Part shown: positions 8,947-17,768 of the stretch, piece after piece
Position numbering within the stretch: position 1 is the first letter of the stretch
Layout of the letters: each line of letters starts with the position of its first letter
NCBI GenBank assembly: GCA_900470805.1
Contig: UCCA01000023.1
Span: 62,001-126,000, forward strand
DNA length: 64,000 nt
Direction of reading: 5' to 3'
From: Hyphomicrobiales bacterium
GTDB taxonomy: Bacteria; Pseudomonadota; Alphaproteobacteria; Rhizobiales; Rhizobiaceae
Program-made: the position numbers and the translations under genes
Notes under the pieces: generated by a model
What the model saw: only the letters and a program-made list of their open reading frames with translations
Told to the model about the DNA's origin: nothing
Databases searched by the model: none

Positions 8947-10205
8947 GAGAAGATCCATTGCCGCAACGCCGGAAGTTACTGGTCGTGCTGAAGGGCTATC
9001 CCAGGCTGTCAGAGACATTCATCGCGCAGGAACTGCTGGGGCTGGAGAAGGCAGGCTTCGACCTGACTCTGATTTCAATGCGCAGGCCGACCGACAAGAA
9101 GCGGCATCCTGTGCATGACGAGATCAAGGCGCGTGTCGTGTATCTCCCTGAATATCTTCATGAAGAGCCCCTACGGGTCCTGAAGGGGCTCTTCTCTGCC
9201 TTGCGCAGGCCAGGGTTCAGCGCTCTTCTGGGCCGTTTTTTCAAGGATCTGCCCCGCGATATCTCGCGCAACCGCTTCCGTCGCTTGGGTCAGGCAATGG
9301 TTCTTGCGCGCGAATGGCCCGACAACGGCGAGTGGCTTCATGCGCATTTCATCCACACGCCAGCGTCCGTGACCGAATACACAAGCATTCTGACCGGCGT
9401 GCCGTGGACCTGTTCCGCACATGCCAAGGACATCTGGACATCCCCGGATTGGGAGCTCAGCGAAAAGCTGACAAGCGCCAGATGGGCCGTCACCTGCACG
9501 CGCAACGGCTACGAGCATATGCGCACGCTGACAGCACGCAAGGATGCGGTCCATCTGAGCTACCATGGCCTCGACCTCGCCCGCTTCGGACACTTTTCCG
9601 GTGAACGTTCCGGCCGCGATGGAAGCGACGCCAGCGCTCCGGTTTCCCTGCTCAGCGTCGGGCGCGCGGTGGAGAAGAAGGGCTACGATACGCTGCTAAG
9701 GGCGCTGGCACTTCTTCCAAGCGAGCTGAACTGGCGGTTCGAGCATATTGGCGGCGGCGACGAACTGTCGAAGCTGAAGGTTCTCGCGACTGAGCTCGGT
9801 CTCTCCGACCGGATCGCCTGGAAAGGTGCACTGGCGCAGGAGGAAGTGCTCGAGCACTACCGCCGGGCCGATATCTTCGCGTTGGCCTGCCGTATCGCCG
9901 CCAACGGCGACCGCGACGGATTGCCGAATGTCTTGGTCGAGGCATCGAGCCAGAGATTGCCCTGCATATCCACGTCCGTTTCCGGCGTGCCGGAACTGCT
10001 GGTCGATGGTGAAAACGGACTTCTGGTGTCGCCGGACGATCCGGCCGGCCTTGCCAACGCCCTAGAGATGGCGATCCGCAATCCCGCCTTGCGGCAGCGG
10101 TTGGGCGACGCCGCAGAGTTGCGCGTGCGCGGACATTTCGACTATAACGCAAGCATCACCCAGCTGAGCCAACTCTTCGAAGACGAATGGCAGAAGGCGT
10201 CATGA
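8943..10205 (+). CDS. Glycosyltransferase family 4 protein
   Basis: Retaining GT-B glycosyltransferase of about 420 residues, cytoplasmic or membrane-peripheral. The N-terminal half opens with LLVVLKGYPRLSETFIAQELLGLEKAG, typical of colanic-acid-type GT4 enzymes. The donor half has LLSVGRAVEKKGYDTLLRAL and the acid/glutamate loop NGDRDGLPNVLVEASSQRLPCISTSVSGVPELLVDGENGLLV, which contains the family EX7E-like positions. The start is taken as GTG at 8943, giving a GTGA overlap with the previous stop; TTG at 8958 behind GAGAGAAG is an equal alternative. It ends in a four-base overlap with the next glycosyltransferase, so all three are translated as one unit. Confidence 0.85.
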   Translation: MREDPLPQRRKLLVVLKGYPRLSETFIAQELLGLEKAGFDLTLISMRRPTDKKRHPVHDEIKARVVYLPEYLHEEPLRVLKGLFSALRRPGFSALLGRFFKDLPRDISRNRFRRLGQAMVLAREWPDNGEWLHAHFIHTPASVTEYTSILTGVPWTCSAHAKDIWTSPDWELSEKLTSARWAVTCTRNGYEHMRTLTARKDAVHLSYHGLDLARFGHFSGERSGRDGSDASAPVSLLSVGRAVEKKGYDTLLRALALLPSELNWRFEHIGGGDELSKLKVLATELGLSDRIAWKGALAQEEVLEHYRRADIFALACRIAANGDRDGLPNVLVEASSQRLPCISTSVSGVPELLVDGENGLLVSPDDPAGLANALEMAIRNPALRQRLGDAAELRVRGHFDYNASITQLSQLFEDEWQKAS

Positions 10206-11335
10206 GCGCGCCGCGGGTCTTTTTTTACGTTCAGCACCTGCTGGGCATCGGGCATATCGCCCGCGCCAGCCGCATCGCCAGCGCGTTGCAGGACGACGGC
10301 TTCGACATCACCATCGTGACCGGTGGGCTGCCCGTAGCGGGCTTTCCGCCCTCCGGCCTGAAGACGGTGGCGTTACCGCCAGTCGTTGCCAGCAACGCCG
10401 GCTTCTCGGGCCTCGCCGATGAACATGGCTTGGCCGTCGACGAGGCGTTTCTCCACCGGCGCCGAGATCTCCTGCTGGCCGCGTTCCGGGAAGCGAAGCC
10501 GGATGTCGTGATCATCGAAGCCTTTCCTTTCGGGCGCAGGCAGATGCGCTTCGAGCTTCTACCGCTGATGGAGGCGATCGAGACATCGCAGCCGCGACCG
10601 AAGCTTATGAGCTCCGTGCGCGACATTCTGCAGGAAAACAGGAAGCCCGGGCGCGACGCTGAGACCGCCGCGCTGGTGCAGGCGCATTTCGACTGCGTTC
10701 TGGTGCATGGCGATCCCGACTTTATCAGGCTCGAGGATACCTTCCCGCTCACGTCGGAAATATCTGACAAGATCGTCTACACCGGCATCGTGGCGCCACC
10801 GGTACCGGCCGAGCCTGACGAGGTCTATGACATCATTGCATCGGCTGGCGGCGGTGCCGTCGGCATGGATCTTCTGATGGCCGCTGCCGAAGCCGCCAAG
10901 ATTCTGCCAGCCGAACTACGTTGGCTGCTGATCAGCGGCCCGAATCTCCCGGAACCGAATTTCACCGCACTCACCGACGCAATACCCGCAAACGTGCAAC
11001 TTGTGCGATTTCGGAAAGACTTTCCATCCCTCTTGCGCGGTGCGAGGGTCTCCATCTCGCAGGCAGGCTACAACACTGTCGGCGACCTCTTGCAGACGAA
11101 CTGCCGTCCGATCCTTATCCCCTTCGTCGCCGGAGGCGAAACTGAGCAAACAGTAAGGGCCGAGCGTATGGTCAAGCTTGGCCTTGCTGATCTGCTGCCT
11201 GAGGACGGACTGACCGGCGATCTGGTGGGAACCGCCGTCAACACAGCACTGACGGCAACAGCAAATGCCACAGCCAGTCTCGATCTTGATGGAGCACGCA
11301 AGACGGCCCGTATCATTCGGTCGATCCTGAGCTGA
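10202..11335 (+). CDS. Predicted glycosyltransferase, COG4671 type, second copy
   Basis: Protein of 377 residues with the same layout as the gene at 7738: N-terminal VFFYVQHLLGIGHIARASRIASAL, then a C-terminal donor-binding half with SAGGGAVGMDLL, SISQAGYNTVGDLLQTNCRPILIP and an FVAGGETEQTVRAERM segment typical of MurG-like enzymes. The ATG at 10202 overlaps the previous stop (ATGA). It is a diverged paralog rather than a recent duplicate. A 177-base gap follows. The segment TATGAT (11360-11365) in it could be a -10 element for the next gene, but no convincing -35 was found. Confidence 0.78.
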   Translation: MSAPRVFFYVQHLLGIGHIARASRIASALQDDGFDITIVTGGLPVAGFPPSGLKTVALPPVVASNAGFSGLADEHGLAVDEAFLHRRRDLLLAAFREAKPDVVIIEAFPFGRRQMRFELLPLMEAIETSQPRPKLMSSVRDILQENRKPGRDAETAALVQAHFDCVLVHGDPDFIRLEDTFPLTSEISDKIVYTGIVAPPVPAEPDEVYDIIASAGGGAVGMDLLMAAAEAAKILPAELRWLLISGPNLPEPNFTALTDAIPANVQLVRFRKDFPSLLRGARVSISQAGYNTVGDLLQTNCRPILIPFVAGGETEQTVRAERMVKLGLADLLPEDGLTGDLVGTAVNTALTATANATASLDLDGARKTARIIRSILS

Positions 11336-11513
11336 AACACTCGCCCATTATGAAATTCCTATGATATAGAATTTGCAGGAATCGGCATCCAACGATGAGA
11401 TTCCGTCGTATTATTGTTACTATGCCATCCGGCAGCATGGTCCTGCTTTCGGTCATCATCACCTCTCGTTCAGGATCGATGTCTCAAATTTTCCGGACAA
11501 TTGACGGTTAGCA

Positions 11514-14228
11514 ATGGAAAAAAGCCTCGCGCGCTATATCTGGTCGAACACGCGGCTGCAGCAGCTTTGGATTCTGACCGTCGTCGCCTTCTCGATGGTG
11601 CCGTACTTCCTGTCCTTCGACCTGCCGAAGCAGATCGTCAACGGACCGATACAAGGGTCCGGCTTCGAGGGCGAAGGCGCCACACAGGTCTTCATGCATC
11701 TGTCCTATACCTTTCCGTTGATCGGCAAGGTCGAGTTCTTTGAAGGCATCCATCTCGGCCGCGAGCAGATGCTGATGGCGCTCAGCCTGGTGTTCCTGGC
11801 GCTTGTGGTTTTGAATGGCCTCTTCAAATTCTACATCAACACCTATAAGGGCCGGCTCGGCGAACGAATGCTGCGACGCATCCGTTTTCAGTTGATTGAC
11901 CGCGTTTTGCGTTTCCCGCCCAGCCAGTTCAAGCGGGTGAAATCGGCTGAAATCGCCACGATGATCAAGGACGAGGTTGAGCCGATGGGTGGCTTTACCG
12001 GCGACGCCTTCGTGTCTCCTGCGCTGCTCGGCGGTCAGGCACTGACGGCTCTCGCCTTCATCATCGTTCAGAACTTCTGGCTTGGAATGATCGCAGCCGG
12101 CATTGTCGGTGTGCAGGCAGTCGTGATCCCGCGCATGCGAAAGCGCCTGCTCGAACTGGGCCGCCAGCGCCAGTTGACCGCACGCGAACTATCCGGGCGA
12201 GTCGGCGAGATCGTCGACGGCATCGGCACGATCCACGGCAACGATACGTCGAACCTCGAGCGCGCCGATATTGCCGCGCGGCTCGGCCTGATCTTCTCGA
12301 TCCGCTATGACCTCTATCAGTGGAAGTTCCTGGTCAAGTTCATCAACAATTTCCTCGCCCAGGTCACGCCCTTTCTCTTCTACGCGATCGGCGGCTACCT
12401 CGCGCTACAGGGTCGTCTCGATATCGGCCAGCTGGTTGCCGTCATCAGCGCCTACAAGGATCTGCCCGGGCCGCTGAAGGAATTGATTGACTGGGACCAG
12501 ATGCGTCAGGACGTGCAGGTCAAGTATCAGCAGGTCTACGAACAGTTCAACGTCGAGCCGCTGATTGAAGACCGTATCCAGGAGGTCGCGGTCGGAGACG
12601 TGGCCCGGTTGGCGGCGCCAATCGTGATTACTAGCCTTTCAATCAGCGACGACAGCGGCGCAAAGCTGATGGATCACGTTTCTGTCGAAATCCAGCCGAA
12701 CGAAACGGTGGCCATCGTCGGACCGAATTCGAGCGGCGCCGAGGCCTTCGCGGAAGCCCTCGGGCGGGTGGTGTGGCCAGATTCGGGTCGCATCACCATT
12801 GATGGCAAGGACTTGCTCGATCTCCCCGAGGCCGTGTCCGGCCGGCGGATTTCCTACGCCTCGTCGGACCTCTACTTCTTCCAAGGGACGCTTCGAGACA
12901 ATCTCCTGTACGGCTTGAAGCATGCGCCTCTCAGTCCGCCCGACTATGACGAGCAGACGGCGCTAGAGGCGAAGTGGCATGCTGAAGAGGCGCTCAAGGC
13001 TGGCAATCCAACGCTCGATCCCAACAGTGACTGGGTCGATTATCAGGCAGCTGGCGCAAGCGGACCGGCGGATCTTCTGACGACGATCCGACCGGTATTG
13101 GATGCGGTGATGATTTCACAGGATATCCTTGACCTCGCGCTTCGCTCGACGGTCGATACCAGCGTTCATCTCAAGCTTGCCGAACACATCGTCGACCTGC
13201 GCGCGGCGTTGCGCGAGAAGATGCAGCAGTCTGATCTTGGCAATATCGTTGTGCCCTTCGATTTCGATGCCTACAACGCGCAAGCAACGGTAGGTGAAAA
13301 CCTGCTGTTCGGCTCGATGAAGCGCCCGGTGATGAATAACCGCCGATTGGCGGCGCATCCCTACTTCCAGGCGCTGTTCCGCGAAACCGGACTGAGCAAT
13401 GACCTCTATGCCATGGGCCTCGAAATTGCCGAAAACGCCGTCGAACTCTTCCACGACCTGCCGCCGGACCACCCCTTCTTCCAGCAGCTGACCTTCATGA
13501 CGGCGGACGACATCCCGACCTATCAGGCGCTGTTGCAGAAGCTCAGCAGCCGCAAGTTCGATGACGCCACACAAGAAGAGCGCTCGGCGATCATCCGCCT
13601 GAGCTTCGCCTATATCGAGCCACGGCATCGTTTCGGCCTTCTGACGGACGAACTGACCGCGAAGATCGTCAATGCGCGCAAGCAGTTCCACGAGAACATT
13701 CCGGCGGACCTGTCAGCTGTGATCGAACGCTATGATCCGGAACATTTCATCTCGTCGGCCAGCCTGATGGACAACGTTCTCTTCGGTCGCATCGCCTACC
13801 AGCGCGCTGATGCCTCGGAGAGCATCCGATCGATCATGGGCGATCTGTTCGATACGCTGGATCTGTTTGACGACGTTCTGTCGATCGGGCTGGAATTCGA
13901 CGTCGGTTCGGGAGGCAAGCGCCTAACGATGGTTCAGCGCCAGAAGCTGAACATGGCACGCGCGCTGCTGCGTCGTTCCGACTACATCGTATTCAACCGA
14001 CCCCTGTCGGCTCTCGACCAGCGCGTTCAGGATCAGATCACCGACAACATCGTCAATGGGCTGCATCACGAAGGCGAACGCCCGGCGATCGTCTGGGTGC
14101 TGTCGAATGCGAGGTTGGCCGCGCTGTTCGACCGGATCCTGCTGTTCGACCGTGGAAGCCTTGTCGAGGCGGGGAACTTTCCGGAACTTTCCGAACAGAA
14201 CGGTATGTTCAAGGAACTGTTATCGTAA
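11514..14228 (+). CDS. ABC-exporter-like membrane protein with degenerate ATPase motifs and large insertion
   Basis: Protein of 904 residues. Residues 1-330 form an exporter-type transmembrane domain (helices near 17-38, 88-110, 170-215, 285-305). A nucleotide-binding-like domain follows, but each motif is altered. Walker A is GPNSSGAEA (403-411), lacking Lys and Ser/Thr. The Q-loop region ISYASSDLYFFQGTLRDNLLYG has no Gln at the usual place. The signature position reads LTMVQ. Walker B reads YIVFNRPLSALD, with Asn-Arg for Asp-Glu. The H-loop reads VLSNA, with Asn for His. About 330 residues are inserted between the Q-loop region and the signature, containing two more copies of the xNLLFG segment (near 592 and 750). 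ATP hydrolysis seems unlikely. The frame is intact and codon use is normal, so this is not a pseudogene. The next gene is a cNMP-binding protein. Confidence 0.85.
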   Translation: MEKSLARYIWSNTRLQQLWILTVVAFSMVPYFLSFDLPKQIVNGPIQGSGFEGEGATQVFMHLSYTFPLIGKVEFFEGIHLGREQMLMALSLVFLALVVLNGLFKFYINTYKGRLGERMLRRIRFQLIDRVLRFPPSQFKRVKSAEIATMIKDEVEPMGGFTGDAFVSPALLGGQALTALAFIIVQNFWLGMIAAGIVGVQAVVIPRMRKRLLELGRQRQLTARELSGRVGEIVDGIGTIHGNDTSNLERADIAARLGLIFSIRYDLYQWKFLVKFINNFLAQVTPFLFYAIGGYLALQGRLDIGQLVAVISAYKDLPGPLKELIDWDQMRQDVQVKYQQVYEQFNVEPLIEDRIQEVAVGDVARLAAPIVITSLSISDDSGAKLMDHVSVEIQPNETVAIVGPNSSGAEAFAEALGRVVWPDSGRITIDGKDLLDLPEAVSGRRISYASSDLYFFQGTLRDNLLYGLKHAPLSPPDYDEQTALEAKWHAEEALKAGNPTLDPNSDWVDYQAAGASGPADLLTTIRPVLDAVMISQDILDLALRSTVDTSVHLKLAEHIVDLRAALREKMQQSDLGNIVVPFDFDAYNAQATVGENLLFGSMKRPVMNNRRLAAHPYFQALFRETGLSNDLYAMGLEIAENAVELFHDLPPDHPFFQQLTFMTADDIPTYQALLQKLSSRKFDDATQEERSAIIRLSFAYIEPRHRFGLLTDELTAKIVNARKQFHENIPADLSAVIERYDPEHFISSASLMDNVLFGRIAYQRADASESIRSIMGDLFDTLDLFDDVLSIGLEFDVGSGGKRLTMVQRQKLNMARALLRRSDYIVFNRPLSALDQRVQDQITDNIVNGLHHEGERPAIVWVLSNARLAALFDRILLFDRGSLVEAGNFPELSEQNGMFKELLS

Positions 14229-14318
14229 TATCGTAGGGCGGCTACAAAACGGCGTCCCGAAAAAGGACGCGCACAATTCTAGCGAGCGCATGGCTGGTGC
14301 GCAGGAGGCAATAGGCTC

Positions 14319-14783
14319 ATGCTGCTGAGAGACGAAGTCGAAATGCTGCGGCGCGTGCCGATCTTCTCGAGGATCGCGCCGGCGAAGCTGAAGCTTTTGG
14401 CATTCACCTCCGACCGCATGACCTACACTGCGGGCCAAGACCTGTTTCGTCAGGGCGATCCGGGAGACGCGGCCTACGTCGTGCTTTCGGGTACTGCTGA
14501 CATTCTCGTCCGCTCGCCTGCCGGCGACATAAAAGTGGCCGATGTCGAACCCAATTCCATCGTTGGTGAAATCGCGATTCTCTGTGATGTTTCGCGTACG
14601 GCGACGGTAAGAGCGACGTCAGCGCTCGAAGTGCTTCGGATCAGCAAGGAACATTTCCTCAAGCTTTTGAGCGATTTTCCCGAGATGGCCGTGGAGATCA
14701 TGCGCGTGCTCGCCGATCGCCTCAACCACACGACTGCCGAACTTACTGCTGCGCGCGCCGCCAAGAAGCCGCAGCCGGTATGA
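14319..14783 (+). CDS. Stand-alone cyclic-nucleotide-binding domain protein
   Basis: Cytoplasmic protein of 154 residues, essentially one Crp-type cNMP-binding domain. The phosphate-binding cassette is GEIAILCDVSRTATVRA, with the ribose-contacting Glu84 and phosphate-contacting Arg93 intact, so cAMP or cGMP binding is predicted. There is no helix-turn-helix after the C-helix (ends ...AARAAKKPQPV), so it is not a Crp-type transcription factor and probably acts on a protein partner. It directly follows the degenerate ABC-like gene, its most likely partner by context. The cyclase at 176 is the obvious candidate source of ligand. AGGAGG lies about 12 bases before the ATG, a long spacing. Confidence 0.88.
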   Translation: MLLRDEVEMLRRVPIFSRIAPAKLKLLAFTSDRMTYTAGQDLFRQGDPGDAAYVVLSGTADILVRSPAGDIKVADVEPNSIVGEIAILCDVSRTATVRATSALEVLRISKEHFLKLLSDFPEMAVEIMRVLADRLNHTTAELTAARAAKKPQPV

Positions 14784-14807
14784 TGTGAAGCTGCCTTCTC
14801 TGAACAA

Positions 14808-14844
14808 GCAAAAACCGGCGGAGAGGACCCCGCCGGTTTTTTTT
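14808..14844. terminator. Strong bidirectional rho-independent terminator
   Basis: Stem AACCGGCGG (14813-14821) pairs with CCGCCGGTT (14830-14838), followed by eight T on the + strand (14837-14844) and preceded by an A-run that gives T on the - strand. It ends the long + strand run and also serves the convergent MFS gene, whose stop is at 14860. Confidence 0.9.
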
Positions 14845-14859
14845 ACATTCTGCTCAAGC

Positions 14860-16191
14860 TCAATCGCGTTGCTCGAGTGCCCTGCTGAAGGCCAGAGCGG
14901 CCAGCGTACAGATTGCGCCGGACAGCAGGTAATAGCCGACAAATGTCAAGCCGAAGCGGCTGGACAGGCTGAGCGCGACCAGCGGCGCGAAGCCGGCACC
15001 AACAAGCCAGGCAAGATCAGACGTGAATGCCGCACCGGTATAGCGGTAGCCTCGGCCAAAGCGCGATGAGATCGAGCCGGTCGCCTGGCCGAACGAGAGG
15101 CCGAGAACACCGAAGCCGATGATCACGAAGGCGTCGTGCCCGTTGGATCCGGAGCCGAGCATGATCGGTCCGATGAAGCTGAAGATCGCGATCAGCACCG
15201 CGCACACTGCGAGTTGTCCACGCCGACCGATACGATCGGCCATCAAGCCCGACGCGATGATCGTGCAGATCCCCACCATCGCTCCGACAGTTTGGACGAG
15301 CATGAATGCACCGATCGGCTGGTCACCGTAGAGGCTCATCCAGCCAAGCGGGAAGATCGTGACCAAGTGGAACATCGCGAAGCTCGCAAGCGGCACGAAC
15401 GCGCCAATCAGGATATCGCGACCGTGAACACGCAGCACATCTCGGATTGGCGCAGCCTCGAGTTCATGCTGCTCCAATGCTGTGCCAAACTCGGTCGTCA
15501 TCACTAGGCGAAGACGGGCGAAGAGTGCCACGACATTGATCGCGAACGCGACGAAGAACGGATAGCGCCAGCCCCAGCTGATGAAGTCCTCGGACGAAAG
15601 ATTCGCGACGAAATAGCCGAACAGCAAGCTTGCCAGCGCGAACCCGATGGGCGCGCCAAGCTGCGGTATCATCGCGTACCAGCCTCGGCGATTGCTCGGC
15701 GCGTTGAGTGCGAGCAGCGACGCCAACCCGTCCCAAGCTCCGCCAAGGGCAAAGCCCTGCCCCAGACGGAACAATGCCAGCAACGCGATCGACCAGACGC
15801 CGATCTCGTTGTAGCCGGGCAAGAAGGCGATCGACGCGGTCGACCCGCCCAGCAGGAACAGCGCGATCGTCAGCTTGGTGCCCCGGCCGTAGAGCCGGTC
15901 GATCGTCATGAAGACAACAGAACCGACAGGCCTTGCCAGAAACGCCAGCGAGAAAATCGCGAACGAATAGAGCGTTGCCGTCAGACGATCCGGCGCAAAC
16001 GGAAACACCAGTTGCGGGAACACCAAAACGGACGCCAGCCCGTATACAAAGAAATCGAAAAATTCAGACGTGCGCCCAATGACGACGCCTATTGCGATGC
16101 TGCCGGGCGAAACCGGCTTGTCAGCATGAATTTGTCTCGCGTCCCGTTCCATAGACGTGGACGAAGGACCATAGTTGGACACATTAGCCAT
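14860..16191 (-). CDS. MFS transporter, metabolite:H+ symporter (MHS/ShiA-ProP) type
   Basis: Inner-membrane secondary transporter of 443 residues with 12 predicted helices. The N-terminal segment IAIGVVIGRTSEFFDFFVYGLASVLVFPQLVFP is the characteristic first helix of the MHS family (compare ShiA, KgtP, ProP). The loop between helices 2 and 3 has RPVGSVVFMTIDRLYGRGTKL, the MFS RxGR-like motif region. Substrates in this family include dicarboxylates, shikimate and betaines; none can be assigned here. GGGAGGCG lies 9 bases before the ATG. It is a single-gene unit divergent from cyoA. Confidence 0.85.
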   Translation of the reverse strand: MANVSNYGPSSTSMERDARQIHADKPVSPGSIAIGVVIGRTSEFFDFFVYGLASVLVFPQLVFPFAPDRLTATLYSFAIFSLAFLARPVGSVVFMTIDRLYGRGTKLTIALFLLGGSTASIAFLPGYNEIGVWSIALLALFRLGQGFALGGAWDGLASLLALNAPSNRRGWYAMIPQLGAPIGFALASLLFGYFVANLSSEDFISWGWRYPFFVAFAINVVALFARLRLVMTTEFGTALEQHELEAAPIRDVLRVHGRDILIGAFVPLASFAMFHLVTIFPLGWMSLYGDQPIGAFMLVQTVGAMVGICTIIASGLMADRIGRRGQLAVCAVLIAIFSFIGPIMLGSGSNGHDAFVIIGFGVLGLSFGQATGSISSRFGRGYRYTGAAFTSDLAWLVGAGFAPLVALSLSSRFGLTFVGYYLLSGAICTLAALAFSRALEQRD

Positions 16192-16546
16192 AATTCAAAA
16201 CGCCTCCCTCGTTAAGGCGCCTGCGGCAAAGCGCCTCATGGAGATTTTGAACGAACTGCCACGCTTATCAAGTCCACCGACCGCAAATAGTTCATTTCAA
16301 ACGCGAAAATTAGACAATTTTGAAAAAAGGCCTGCGCATCAGCTAAAATAATGCCTGCGAAGGTGGTCTAAGAGCATCTCAGGGCTATATGAGTTGCTCG
16401 AAAGCTGCGACGACAAGAAAAAGCCTTTATCGCTGCTTCGAGATTTTGACATCGTGCTCCGGGCGTCGTATCCCGCAATGCCGCAATTCTGCTGCGCTGC
16501 GACCAAACACCTCATGTTTCTGCCGGTTACCGTGCTTTAGTCGCAG
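16192..16546. other. Divergent intergenic region between MFS gene and cyoA
   Basis: A 355-base spacer without a supportable gene. It must hold the promoters for both the MFS gene and the cyo operon. No clear FNR box, palindromic operator or consensus -35/-10 pair was recognised. An A/T-rich stretch at 16290-16350 is the most promoter-like part. Confidence 0.6.
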
Positions 16547-17719
16547 ATGGGACGAAACAACAAGAGCAATAAAGACGTGCAAAAGCTGTCAAAGTTTTCC
16601 CGCCATCTCGTCATTCTGCCGCTATTTTTAATGCTCGCAGGATGTAACCTGGTGGTCATGTCGCCTTCGGGCGATATCGCCGTTCAACAGCGCGACCTTA
16701 TTATCGTATCGGTCCTGCTGATGCTGTTGATCATCATCCCGGTGATTTGTCTGACGCTGTTTTTCGCTTGGCGATACCGCCAGTCGAATACAGCGGCAAC
16801 CTACGATCCGGAATGGCATCATTCCACGCGTCTCGAAGTGGTCATCTGGTCTGCTCCGCTCGCGATCATCATCGTCCTCGGGGCGATCACCTGGATCACC
16901 ACGCACAAGCTCGACCCTTATCGTCCGCTTGACCGCATCGATGCGGAGCGCACCATTCCCGCCGACGTCAAGCCCCTGACGGTCCAGGTGGTCGCGCTCG
17001 ACTGGAAGTGGCTGTTCTTCTATCCGGAACTCGGCATCGCGACGGTCAACGAGCTCGCGGCGCCCGTCGATGTTCCGATCAACTTCGAGATCACAGCTTC
17101 GTCGGTGATGAACTCGTTCTACGTCCCCGCACTTGCCGGCCAGATCTACGCGATGCCCGGAATGCAGACCAAGCTGCACGCCGTCATCAACAAGGAAGGC
17201 GTCTTCGACGGCTTCTCGGCGAACTACAGCGGCGCAGGCTTCTCCCACATGCGCTTCAAGTTCCACGGCATGAACCAGCAAGGTTTCGACGGCTGGGTGG
17301 CCCAAGTTAAAAACCAGGGCACCGCGCTTAACCGCGACGCCTATCTCAAGCTTGAGCGTCCGAGCGAGCGCGAACCGGTTCGCTACTTCGCCACCGCCGA
17401 CAAGGATCTCTTCAACGCGATCCTGAACATGTGCGCCAGCCCCGGCAAGATGTGCATGAACGAAATGATGCACATCGACATGATGGGCGGCGCAGGCAAG
17501 GAAAGCCACGAGAACCATGACAAGCTGAAGTTCGAAGGTGAGCCAATTGATGGCATTCACCTCCCGGAACCAGCTGCCGCAGGCGATGCACCGGCCCATG
17601 GCGCCGACAACAGCATGGACAACATGCCCGGCATGGAAACCACGCCCGGAATGACCATGCAGCATGATGGTCACACCATGCCGTCGTCCGACACAAGCAC
17701 GCCTGCAGCGACCAAATAA
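16547..17719 (+). CDS. cyoA: Cytochrome bo3-type ubiquinol oxidase subunit II
   Basis: Subunit II of a proton-pumping quinol oxidase, 390 residues. A lipoprotein signal (hydrophobic LVILPLFLMLAGC, lipobox LAGC) is followed by two helices and a periplasmic cupredoxin-like domain with VVALDWKWLFFYPELGIATVNEL. CuA ligands are absent, as expected for a quinol rather than cytochrome c oxidase. The C-terminus is extended and rich in Met and His (repeated MPGM, TPGMTM, HDGHTMP, from about residue 355), longer than in E. coli. It is first of four adjacent cyo genes. The start ATG has only a weak ribosome-binding site. Confidence 0.95.
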   Translation: MGRNNKSNKDVQKLSKFSRHLVILPLFLMLAGCNLVVMSPSGDIAVQQRDLIIVSVLLMLLIIIPVICLTLFFAWRYRQSNTAATYDPEWHHSTRLEVVIWSAPLAIIIVLGAITWITTHKLDPYRPLDRIDAERTIPADVKPLTVQVVALDWKWLFFYPELGIATVNELAAPVDVPINFEITASSVMNSFYVPALAGQIYAMPGMQTKLHAVINKEGVFDGFSANYSGAGFSHMRFKFHGMNQQGFDGWVAQVKNQGTALNRDAYLKLERPSEREPVRYFATADKDLFNAILNMCASPGKMCMNEMMHIDMMGGAGKESHENHDKLKFEGEPIDGIHLPEPAAAGDAPAHGADNSMDNMPGMETTPGMTMQHDGHTMPSSDTSTPAATK

Positions 17720-17768
17720 TTCAACCTGGCGCTTTGCGTCTAAAAGACATCAATGAACGGGTTAATCC

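Noticed and set aside
11336..11513. Separate promoter for the ABC-like gene (TATGAT at 11360)
   Set aside because: No acceptable -35 at proper spacing; the gene may be read from upstream.
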